12,105 bases of DNA, from contig NJEH01000046.1 of the NCBI GenBank assembly GCA_002254595.1, forward strand, positions 1 through 12,105. Direction: 5' to 3'. Positions 6,389 through 12,105 of this stretch are shown here, one piece after another. The notes beneath the pieces were generated by a model. It did not search any database, was not told the origin of the DNA, and saw only the letters and a list, made by a program, of their open reading frames with translations. The first letter of the stretch is position 1, and each line of letters starts with the position of its first letter. Source of the DNA: Thermofilum sp. ex4484_15. GTDB taxonomy: Archaea > Thermoproteota > Thermoprotei > Thermofilales > EX4484-15. A program made the position numbers and the translations under genes.

Positions 6389-7027
6389 ATGGAGTTAAAC
6401 TTTAAAGGTGTAAATAGGTACTTAACTGGTACCACTACTGTGGGCTTAAAGTGTAGGGATGGGATAATTTTAGCAACCGATAGGAGGGTAACTAGCGGTT
6501 ACTTCATAGCTCATAAAAAGGGAAGGAAAATAGACGTAATAGACGAACGGATAGCCGTAACTATAGCCGGGGCCGTAGCTGATGCCCAGAGGTTAGTAGA
6601 TAGGCTTAAAGCTGAGGCTAGGCTTTATAGGATAGCTAATGGTAAGCCTATGAGCGTAAGGTCGGTAGCTTCGCTAGCGTCGCTTTTACTCTTCAACGTT
6701 AGACCTAATTTGTTACTAGTACATATAATAGTTGGAGGGGTGGATGAAGGGGGGGCGGCGTTATATAACGTGGATTGGTTTGGTACCCTTACCGAGGAGA
6801 AGTACATAGCTACCGGCTCTGGCTTTCAATTAGCTATGGGGGTGATAGAATCGATGTTCAGGGAGGATATGAACGTAAAGGAGGCATTGCCGATAGCCGT
6901 CAAAGCCGTTAGGGCGGCTATGATGTTGGACCCAGGTAGCGGGGAGGGTATAGATGTAGTAACAGTTACTGAGGAGGGGGTAAAGAACTTAACCGATGAG
7001 GAAGTGAGGAAAATTTTATATGGTTAA
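6389..7027 (+). CDS. psmB: Archaeal 20S proteasome beta subunit
   Basis: This is the proteolytic subunit of the 20S proteasome. From ATG 6389 the protein has 212 residues with a 14-residue propeptide ending LTG, cleaved before TTTVGLKC so that Thr15 becomes the catalytic N-terminal threonine. Counted from that threonine, Asp17 (ILATDRR) and Lys33 (GRKIDV) are in place. The TGSG serine region and LDPGSGEGIDVV supply the remaining active-site residues, so it should be catalytically active. I chose ATG 6389 rather than TTG 6383, because AGGGG at 6378-6382 is well spaced for the ATG and abuts the TTG. It is followed 86 bp later by aCPSF1 on the same strand. As far as I recall this adjacency occurs in other crenarchaea and suggests linked protein and RNA turnover. 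Crenarchaea often have two beta paralogues; I cannot tell which one this is. Confidence 0.94.
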   Translation: MELNFKGVNRYLTGTTTVGLKCRDGIILATDRRVTSGYFIAHKKGRKIDVIDERIAVTIAGAVADAQRLVDRLKAEARLYRIANGKPMSVRSVASLASLLLFNVRPNLLLVHIIVGGVDEGGAALYNVDWFGTLTEEKYIATGSGFQLAMGVIESMFREDMNVKEALPIAVKAVRAAMMLDPGSGEGIDVVTVTEEGVKNLTDEEVRKILYG

Positions 7028-7113
7028 GAAACTGTATTTTACACGGTTTTCTATAAGTACTTACCTTGAGGAGGTAAGGGGTAGGGTTATTTAATTAGGT
7101 AAGGCGAAAAAGA
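7028..7113 (+). other. psmB-aCPSF1 spacer with T-rich end, orphan Shine-Dalgarno-like block and TATA-like box
   Basis: Just after psmB are T-rich runs (TGTATTTTACA, a small inverted repeat, and GGTTTTCT, about 7033-7050), which could end transcription as archaeal oligo-T terminators do. At 7068-7080 lies GAGGAGGTAAGGG, an unusually good ribosome-binding match with no start codon at a usable distance. TTATTTAATTA at 7087-7097 is about 22 bp before the aCPSF1 ATG and may be a TATA box. AGGTAAGG at 7097-7104 lies 9 bases before the ATG. It is unclear whether aCPSF1 is transcribed separately or read through from psmB. Confidence 0.35.
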
Positions 7114-9033
7114 ATGCCAGTAGATAAGGTGCTAGAAAATATACGCAATACAATCCTAGGTAATTTACCTAAGGGAACATCGGTAACTAGGATAGAATTC
7201 GAGGGCCCTAAAATAGTCATCTATAGCGAGAATCCGTTATCGCTATTGGTAAAGAATGAGGGCTTAATAAGGAGTATGGTTAGGAGCATTAAGAAAAGAA
7301 TAGTAGTTAGGGCAGATCCTAAAGTAAGGTTACCTACGGAGGCTGCTAGGAAAATAATAATGGACGTAATACCACCGGAAGCTGAGGTAAAGAACATTTA
7401 CTTTAATGAGCTCACCGGTGAAGTGGAAATAGAGGCTTTAAGGCCGGGTTACGCTATAGGTAGGAACGGCTCGATACTACATTTAATATTAGAGAGGACA
7501 CTATGGAGGCCTAAGGTCGTTAGATACCCCCCTCAGGAATCCAAGGTAATAAGACAAGTAAGGCAGATACACAGGGCTAGATGCGAGGAAAGGCAGAAGT
7601 TCCTTAGCGAATTGGGCCAAAGGATCCATAGATCGCTTTTCTTTAAGGATAGCAGGGTGAGGATAGTAGCGTTAGGAGGGTTCGGGGAGGTAGGTAGGAG
7701 CGCAATATTAGTCCAAACACAGGAAAGTAATATACTGCTTGATGCCGGTATAAAGCCTGCTGATTCTAAGGAGGAATACCCTTACCTGGAGTTAATGGGT
7801 ATAAACCCGGACGAATTAGATGCGGTAATAATTACTCATGCACATTTAGATCACTGTGGGTTAGTTCCGTTCCTATACAAGTACGGCTACCGAGGGCCTA
7901 TTTACACTACTGAACCCACGATTCATTTAATGAAGCTACTTCAGGAGGATTACATTAACATAAACCTTAAGGAGGGTAGGATCTCGATATATAACGATAA
8001 AGACATAGCGGAGGCTTTAGTTCATGCCATACCTCTTAAGTACGGGGAGGTCACTGATATAAGCCCGGATATACGATTGACATTACATGAAGCTGGTCAT
8101 ATACTTGGCTCAGCGATGGTACATCTACATATAGGTAATGGGTTATGTAATATAGTTTATACTGGTGATTTTAAGTTCGAGAGAACGAAACTTCTCGAAC
8201 CCGCTAACCATAGGTTCCCTAGGTTGGAGGTATTAATCATGGAGAGCACTTATGGAGGGGCTAATGACGTAATGCCCTCTAGAGAGGAAACCGAGAAGAC
8301 CTTAATATCCATAGTCAAGAGAACCATAGAGAGGGGGGGTAAGGTGCTCATACCAGTATTGGCCGTAGGTAGGGCTCAAGAGATAATGTTAGTCCTAGCT
8401 GACGCTTTCGAACAAGGTCTTCTACCCGAAGTACCGGTCTTCCTTGAGGGTATGCTTACCGAGGCCACCGCCATACATATGGCTTTTCCGGAGTACCTCT
8501 CCCAATATTTAAGGGAAAGGGCCTATCGGGATGAGCTACCTCTCTCAAAGGTATTCTCTAATGAGGTATTTCAGACAGTAAAGGATCCCTCAAGGAGGAT
8601 CGAAATAGCTGAAGGGGATCCATGTATAATTATGGCTACTTCCGGTATGCTTAATGGAGGGCCTGTTATGGATTATCTAAGGTTATTAGCTGAGGATAGA
8701 AGGAATAGCTTAATATTCGTCAGCTATCAAATAGAGGGAACCTTAGGTAGGAGGATACTTCAGGGCCTTAGGGAAGTACAGTTGACGTCGAGAGGGGGCA
8801 AGGTAGAGGTAGTTAAGATAAACATGGAGGTATATAATGTAGAGGGCTTCTCAGGCCATAGCGATAGGAGACAACTTATTAGATTTCTTCAAAGAGTTAC
8901 CCCTAAGCCTGAACTAGTCGTATTGAATCATGGGGAGAGACGTAAGATTAAGGAGTTAGCCAGCTATATCAGATCTAAGTTGAGGCTAAGAGTCTTAGAG
9001 CCTTCTAATACTGACGCTATTAGGGTTAAATAG
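7114..9033 (+). CDS. aCPSF1: aCPSF1 (FttA-type) KH/beta-CASP ribonuclease for transcription termination and RNA processing
   Basis: The 639-residue protein has the full family length and architecture. Residues 1-70 are the first KH-like domain; residues 71-140 form the second, with an IGRNGS turn near 115-120. A metallo-beta-lactamase core follows with HAHLDH (H242, H244, D246, H247), H328 in EAGHILGS and D351 in YTGDFKFE. The beta-CASP insert starts at ESTYGG (376-381), and the final metal ligands are H581 in GFSGHSD and H605 in LNHGE. All catalytic positions are present. In archaea this enzyme cleaves nascent transcripts at U-rich 3' ends and is needed for factor-dependent termination. The start at ATG 7114 is fixed by an in-frame TAG six codons upstream. 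It ends 7 bases from the convergent PUA gene. Confidence 0.95.
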   Translation: MPVDKVLENIRNTILGNLPKGTSVTRIEFEGPKIVIYSENPLSLLVKNEGLIRSMVRSIKKRIVVRADPKVRLPTEAARKIIMDVIPPEAEVKNIYFNELTGEVEIEALRPGYAIGRNGSILHLILERTLWRPKVVRYPPQESKVIRQVRQIHRARCEERQKFLSELGQRIHRSLFFKDSRVRIVALGGFGEVGRSAILVQTQESNILLDAGIKPADSKEEYPYLELMGINPDELDAVIITHAHLDHCGLVPFLYKYGYRGPIYTTEPTIHLMKLLQEDYININLKEGRISIYNDKDIAEALVHAIPLKYGEVTDISPDIRLTLHEAGHILGSAMVHLHIGNGLCNIVYTGDFKFERTKLLEPANHRFPRLEVLIMESTYGGANDVMPSREETEKTLISIVKRTIERGGKVLIPVLAVGRAQEIMLVLADAFEQGLLPEVPVFLEGMLTEATAIHMAFPEYLSQYLRERAYRDELPLSKVFSNEVFQTVKDPSRRIEIAEGDPCIIMATSGMLNGGPVMDYLRLLAEDRRNSLIFVSYQIEGTLGRRILQGLREVQLTSRGGKVEVVKINMEVYNVEGFSGHSDRRQLIRFLQRVTPKPELVVLNHGERRKIKELASYIRSKLRLRVLEPSNTDAIRVK

Positions 9034-9040
9034 TGATAAC

Positions 9041-9559
9041 TTACCTTAAGTTAGAGAACTTAATACACATGTTCCAAATATCGTCACCTAGGTAATGTAA
9101 GTTCCTAATTACCCTACCGCGCTTTAAGCCCAATAATTCTTCTGAAGTATGTAAAGCTAAACCTAAAGCTATCGGCTTACCGTACTTGCACTCCTTAACC
9201 GCTACTACGTCTCCTTTTACGAAATCCCCCTCTACTTTAACTATTCCAGGCCTCATTACATCTGCCCCCCTCCTTATGTAAGGTACTGCCCCCTCGTCCA
9301 CGGTTACGCTGGGCCAGGGGATATTCTCATGGATTAATAAGTTGATTAATGTGGGGTAAATCCTATCATCCTGCTTTAATTTAAAAAATAGTGCCCTATT
9401 TTCCACTAAGTAAAGCTCTAATCCTTTAAATTTAACTAGCTCTATAATCCTTACGTTACATAGAACCCTTTCAAGAAAAGGGTATAGTTTGTTCACTTCC
9501 TTAATAAACTTTTTCCTTTCCTTACCACTTAAATTGTACCTGGAGGAGGGTGTAACCAT
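9041..9559 (-). CDS. PUA-domain RNA-binding protein, Tma20/MCT-1-like
   Basis: This 172-residue protein has an N-terminal alpha/beta domain (residues 1-75: YNLSGKERKKFIKEVNKLYP, then VKFKGLELYLVENRALFFK). A C-terminal PUA domain follows (about 78-160: VTVDEGAVPYIRRGADVMRP, GIVKVEGDFVKGDVVAV, PIALGLALHTSEEL). This is the layout of archaeal homologues of eukaryotic Tma20/MCT-1, which bind ribosomes or tRNA during initiation or recycling, so a place at the end of a ribosomal operon makes sense. It starts 17 bases after the uL14 stop, with GGGGAT as a plausible ribosome binding site. Family membership is confident; the precise RNA target is unknown. Confidence 0.82.
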   Translation of the reverse strand: MVTPSSRYNLSGKERKKFIKEVNKLYPFLERVLCNVRIIELVKFKGLELYLVENRALFFKLKQDDRIYPTLINLLIHENIPWPSVTVDEGAVPYIRRGADVMRPGIVKVEGDFVKGDVVAVKECKYGKPIALGLALHTSEELLGLKRGRVIRNLHYLGDDIWNMCIKFSNLR

Positions 9560-9576
9560 TGCCGGAAGCTATCCCC

Positions 9577-10005
9577 TTAGACTATAATAGAAGCTATGTT
9601 CGCTATCTTAGGCCACTTTTCAGCCGCTTCCCTAGCTACGGGACCCCTTATTTCGCTCCCCTTAGGCTCCCCTTCAGGGCTAATGATTACTAAGGCATTA
9701 TCCTCGAATTGTACCCATATCCCCTCCGGCCTCCTATAAGGCTTACGTTGTCTAATAACTACGGCATGCATTATCTGACGTCTTAATTCCGGCTTCCCCT
9801 CCCTTATGGAAACTACTACTACGTCCCCTACGGCGGCTCCGGGCATTCTCCGCCTTACTGTCTTCTTATTAAGTACTCCTATTACTTTTGCTAATTGAGC
9901 TCCAGAATTATCAGCTACTTTAACTAAGGACCCTACGAACACCGATGGTGGTATATGAGGTATAGAGAAAGCTCCTACAGCTTTCCTAGCCCCTCTTTTC
10001 GCCAT
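9577..10005 (-). CDS. rpl14: Large ribosomal subunit protein uL14
   Basis: This 142-residue archaeal uL14 (bacterial L14 homologue) lies at the subunit interface near the GTPase-factor site. Diagnostic segments are LVKVADNSGAQLAKVIGVL, GDVVVVSIREGKPE, VVIRQRKPYRRPEG, FEDNALVIISPEGEPKGSEI and the C-terminal RGPVAREAAEKWPKIANIAS. It is complete and highly conserved. Its ATG lies inside the end of the uS17 frame, an overlap of 20 bases in a different frame, with GAAAGGA as ribosome binding site. In most archaea uL24 and eS4 follow uL14; here a PUA protein follows. Confidence 0.97.
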   Translation of the reverse strand: MAKRGARKAVGAFSIPHIPPSVFVGSLVKVADNSGAQLAKVIGVLNKKTVRRRMPGAAVGDVVVVSIREGKPELRRQIMHAVVIRQRKPYRRPEGIWVQFEDNALVIISPEGEPKGSEIRGPVAREAAEKWPKIANIASIIV

Positions 10006-10156
10006 TTCCTTTCATTTTAGTGCTAACTACGGTCCCCTCTAGTAAGATACCCCTTACCGATAACCTACCGTGGAATGGACAATTTGGGTCATTACATGTC
10101 CTCTCAGGCGGTTTAATTCCTGGGATACCTATATTCCTCACCTTAGCTTTAGGCAT
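9986..10156 (-). CDS. rps17: Small ribosomal subunit protein uS17, C-terminal half missing
   Basis: ATG 10156-10154 opens a 56-codon frame beginning MPKAKVRNIGIPGIKPPER and containing the archaeal uS17 signature CNDPNCPFHGRLSVRG and LLEGTVVSTKM. A normal archaeal uS17 (about 105-115 residues) continues with the rest of the beta barrel: the strands after the T-V-V-V segment, a Y-x-x-Y-x-R-x-x-K-I-x-A-H region and a C-R-P-x-S-K-T-K-x-F end. None of that is present. After KMKG the frame runs into the uL14 start region, adds NGEKRG and stops at TAG 9988-9986. The start is sound: it lies 7 bases after the rnp1 stop with GGTGAAG before it. uS17 binds 16S rRNA early in 30S assembly, so half a protein should not suffice. 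A complete copy elsewhere or an assembly deletion is likely. Confidence 0.88.
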   Translation of the reverse strand: MPKAKVRNIGIPGIKPPERTCNDPNCPFHGRLSVRGILLEGTVVSTKMKGNGEKRG

Positions 10157-10163
10157 ACTATCT

Positions 10164-10445
10164 TCACCACCTCTTAACTACCTTCTTTAACCTATCCTCA
10201 GGCCTACCTATTAGGTAAGCGCCATCTACTATTACATGAGTACCCTCCGGCAATCTTATCTTAAATTTAGAGACAGCCTTAGGTAAGCGCTTATAACCTT
10301 TACTGGTAAGTATTACTATAGTGTTCATAGTTTCATCTACTACTAAACCCTTAATCCCCTTATAACCCTCATGTCTACTATCTACTACTTCAGCCTCCAA
10401 CCCTATAATTTCATGTTTTAGAATATTATACGGAGTTATCTTCAC
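10164..10445 (-). CDS. rnp1: RNase P protein component 1 (p29/Rpp29/Pop4)
   Basis: The 93-residue protein matches archaeal RNase P protein 1: NILKHEIIGLEAEVVDSRHE, GYKGIKGLVVDETMNTIVIL, and VSKFKIRLPEGTHVIVDG near the end. The fold is a Sm-like beta barrel. It partners with Rpp21 and binds the RNase P RNA specificity domain for tRNA 5' maturation. Its place between uL29 and uS17 is the standard archaeal operon position. The GTG start at 10445 overlaps the uL29 TGA stop (GTGA), indicating translational coupling, with GGGGGAGG upstream. Confidence 0.93.
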   Translation of the reverse strand: MKITPYNILKHEIIGLEAEVVDSRHEGYKGIKGLVVDETMNTIVILTSKGYKRLPKAVSKFKIRLPEGTHVIVDGAYLIGRPEDRLKKVVKRW

Positions 10446-10657
10446 TTCCTCCCCCTCTTAAGTTCCTCCTCCCTTATAACGGTTAAGATCCTAGCTATAG
10501 CTTTCCTTATCTCCTTAATCCTCGAGGGATTTTCAACTATTCCCCCCGCTGATAACTGTCCCCTAAGCTTCATGAGCTCTATCCTGAGCTCCCTTAACTT
10601 TCTTAACCTTTCCTCGTGACTCATTTGCCTTATATCCTTAGCTTTAAGCTTAGGCAT
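10442..10657 (-). CDS. rpl29: Large ribosomal subunit protein uL29
   Basis: This 71-residue, helical, basic protein has the uL29 two-helix hairpin: MSHEERLRKLRELRIELMKL, then RGQLSAGGIVENPSRIKEI and RKAIARILTVIREEELKRG. It sits near the polypeptide exit tunnel and helps bind signal recognition particle and nascent-chain factors. ATG 10657 starts 2 bases after the uS3 stop, and the GAGGGGG of the uS3 end serves as ribosome binding site. It is complete. Confidence 0.94.
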   Translation of the reverse strand: MPKLKAKDIRQMSHEERLRKLRELRIELMKLRGQLSAGGIVENPSRIKEIRKAIARILTVIREEELKRGRK

Positions 10658-10659
10658 AC

Positions 10660-11295
10660 TTACCCCCTCACTTCTACTGGTTTTGCTTCGGCAGACCCCT
10701 TAACTTCCTTAACTTTAATCCTACCAGGTAAGCTCTCCACCGGAGCCATGATCTTTACCTTTATTCCGTAAACGCCCGGTTTAAGTAATACTTCCACTTT
10801 AGCTTCATCTACATAGACTTCCCTAGGCTTGCCCGACTTAATTATTACCCCGAACCTATACTTTTCGAACCTAGCTCGTTCGCTAGTAAGTTTCCCACTT
10901 ATTACTATCTCCGCCCCTAAAGCCCCTGCCTCCTTTATCTGCCTTAAAGCTATAAATGCCGCTCTTCTGAACCGAACCCCCCTAGCCATGGCTCTAGCTA
11001 TTCTATACGCCATTATCTTAGCGTTAAGTTCGGCGTTCTGTATTTGTATTACATCTATTTGGGGGTTCTCTATACCAAACCTCTTCTCCAAAATCCTTGC
11101 TACCTCCCTTATCCTGGCGCCTCTCCTCCCTATTACTAGGCTAGGGCGTTCAGCATAAATTACTATTCTAGTACCTATAGGTGTTTTAAGGAGCTCGGAT
11201 CTAACGTAACCCGCTCTAGAAAGCTCCCTGTTGAGAAATTCCTCTATTTCCATTCTTTTTAATCCTTCACTAATTATCCTCTTCTCTAAGTCCAA
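10660..11295 (-). CDS. rps3: Small ribosomal subunit protein uS3
   Basis: The 211-residue protein has the archaeal uS3 N-terminal helix (EIEEFLNRELSRAGYV), a KH domain with the LVIGRRGARI loop (GRRG at 56-59) and the C-terminal domain (EAGALGAEIVISGKLTSERA, then GVYGIKVKIMAP). It forms part of the mRNA entry tunnel of the 30S subunit. The start is TTG 11295, supported by GGAGGGG with 5 bases of spacing and by the match of MDLEKRIISEG to the conserved N-terminus. Its middle (SERARFEKYRFGVIIKSGKP) is slightly divergent but without gaps that suggest damage. A basic tail is typical of archaea. Confidence 0.96.
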   Translation of the reverse strand: MDLEKRIISEGLKRMEIEEFLNRELSRAGYVRSELLKTPIGTRIVIYAERPSLVIGRRGARIREVARILEKRFGIENPQIDVIQIQNAELNAKIMAYRIARAMARGVRFRRAAFIALRQIKEAGALGAEIVISGKLTSERARFEKYRFGVIIKSGKPREVYVDEAKVEVLLKPGVYGIKVKIMAPVESLPGRIKVKEVKGSAEAKPVEVRG

Positions 11296-11345
11296 ACTAT
11301 CCCCTCCGTAAGGCTAGATCATTATCGTCTCGCGCCTTTAAAATC

Positions 11346-11807
11346 TTACCTCTCTTCTAATCCTATTTCTACATGTACTAACGTTTGGAAGTAAGGCGTC
11401 CTCCTACCGAAAGCTCTGTAAATATATTTTTCTATCTTGTCTCCCTTGTGAGCAGCCGCGTGTACGATCCATAGCCTCTCGGTATTTAACCCCTTGTACT
11501 CCGCGTTAGCCTCCGCGTTCTCCAATACTTCGAGTATAGCTTTAGCTGCCTTCACCGGCCATCTGGCATAAGGCCATTTACCCGCTCCTCTATGATGTGG
11601 TACTTTTTTATGAAAGCGCCTAAAAGGTATGGGCCTCCTAAAGTTTATTACGTCCTCGAGTAATTTCTTAGCCTTCTCTAAAGGCAGCCCCCTTATACTA
11701 TTACATATCTCCACCGCGTGCTTAAACGATATCCTAAGGTCCCTCCCGCTAGCTATAGCCGTAGTTAGCGGGTCTAAGTTCTTCGCTGAAAAATGCCATC
11801 TACCCAC
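11346..11807 (-). CDS. rpl22: Large ribosomal subunit protein uL22
   Basis: This 153-residue archaeal-type uL22 (longer than bacterial L22) begins MGRWHFSAKNLDP. It contains FKHAVEICNSIRGLPLEKAK, PIPFRRFHKKVPHHRG and the highly conserved VKAAKAILEVLENAEANAEY followed by the IVHAAAHKG loop. It lines the peptide exit tunnel. The GTG start at 11807 matches the family N-terminus; an in-frame TAA lies seven codons upstream, and AGGTG is at a suitable distance. It is the first gene of the ribosomal cluster here; uS19, which usually precedes it, is absent. Confidence 0.95.
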   Translation of the reverse strand: MGRWHFSAKNLDPLTTAIASGRDLRISFKHAVEICNSIRGLPLEKAKKLLEDVINFRRPIPFRRFHKKVPHHRGAGKWPYARWPVKAAKAILEVLENAEANAEYKGLNTERLWIVHAAAHKGDKIEKYIYRAFGRRTPYFQTLVHVEIGLEER

Positions 11808-11840
11808 TTCGTTACACCTATGGCCTTAGCGACAGAATAG

Positions 11841-11848
11841 GATATAAG
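11841..11848 (-). promoter_or_regulatory. TATA-like box for the ribosomal protein operon
   Basis: Minus-strand CTTATATC is centred about 38 bp before the uL22 GTG, inside the 51-bp gap after the ATP synthase gene. It would give a leader of about 13 bases containing AGGTG. It is the only promoter candidate upstream of the cluster, because internal gaps are short and carry only ribosome binding sites. Confidence 0.45.
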
Positions 11849-11858
11849 GTTTTCGCAT

Positions 11859-12105
11859 TTACCTTCGATTCTCCCGCTTAATTACCTCTAAGAGCTTCTT
11901 AGGACGCTCAGCCGGTAGGTATTTAACCCATTTCCTCTCCTCGCGATAAGGGGTGAAGGGATAGCCTGTACCCCTATAGAACTTCATGAACCATTCTACC
12001 CAATGTAGCCTTACATCGTGCATGAATGCTATTAAGCTCTCCAATACGAGGACTAGTAAGTTACCGCAGAGTTCCACTAGAACGGCTAAAGGAGGGCTGG
12101 TAACG
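11859..12105 (-). CDS. atpI: A-type ATP synthase subunit I (a subunit), C-terminal part
   Basis: The frame is open to the window edge and ends at TAA 11861-11859. It holds the last membrane helix and tail of archaeal ATP synthase subunit I: GNLLVLVLESLIAFMHDVRL, followed by HWVEWFMKFYRGTGYPFTPY. The arginine in DVRLHWVE corresponds to the conserved arginine of the last helix, next to the proton path. The family usually ends shortly after the GTG-x-x-F-x-P-F phrase. This copy continues about 28 residues with a very basic tail (REERKWVKYLPAERPKKL...). The tail is intact in frame and not an obvious read-through. The N-terminal cytoplasmic domain lies outside the window. The internal GTG at 12077 is not the true start. 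Confidence 0.88.
   Translation of the reverse strand, partial: VTSPPLAVLVELCGNLLVLVLESLIAFMHDVRLHWVEWFMKFYRGTGYPFTPYREERKWVKYLPAERPKKLLEVIKRENRR

Noticed and set aside
7031..7050. Firm intrinsic terminator after psmB
   Set aside because: Only short T-runs and a 4-bp inverted repeat are visible; kept as a weak suggestion inside the spacer entry.
11859..12077. Ribosomal protein uS19 upstream of uL22
   Set aside because: Expected by operon order, but the translation is clearly the C-terminus of ATP synthase subunit I (LRLHW...KFYRGTGYPF pattern).

Overview
The window is archaeal, most likely from a thermophilic TACK-type (Thermoproteota-like) lineage. Archaeal markers are the proteasome beta subunit, the KH/beta-CASP nuclease aCPSF1, a UPF0179 protein, the RNase P protein p29 inside a ribosomal operon, archaeal-type uL22/uS3/uL14 and the C-terminus of an A-type ATP synthase subunit I. 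First genes of transcripts have AT-rich TATA-like boxes about 25-30 bp before the start codon (leaderless style), while internal operon genes have GGAGG-type ribosome binding sites. Codon choice favours GTA, TTA/CTA, ATA, AGC and AGG. I cannot name the genus.

Layout. 1-895 (minus): an ABC-type exporter, ATPase followed by the start of its permease; the ATPase has an in-frame TAG and a Walker A Lys-to-Arg change. 956-3697: a metal-ion uptake locus, with znuA-znuB-nikR-like on the minus strand and znuC diverging on the plus strand. ZnuB and the regulator are intact, but the binding protein and the ATPase are both broken. 3710-4912 (minus): an MFS transporter. 4969-5867: an Lrp-type ligand domain without its DNA-binding half, back to back with a 1-Cys peroxiredoxin that has no start codon; the two genes touch at what looks like a deletion scar. 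5875-9033: UPF0179 (minus), then proteasome beta and aCPSF1 (plus), i.e. protein and RNA turnover. 9041-11807 (minus): uL22-uS3-uL29-RNase P p29-uS17-uL14-PUA protein, where uS17 is cut to about half its usual length just before uL14. 11859-12105 (minus): the C-terminus of ATP synthase subunit I.

Main message: genes are packed tightly and most are well preserved, yet six of the seventeen carry lesions of different kinds (nonsense codons, a one-base frameshift, missing internal or terminal segments). One of them, uS17, is normally essential. Either this genome is eroding and compensates elsewhere, or the assembly contains collapsed or deleted segments. Read-level checking would decide. I found no CRISPR array, tRNA, rRNA, insertion sequence or tandem repeat, and no gene-free stretch over 300 bases.
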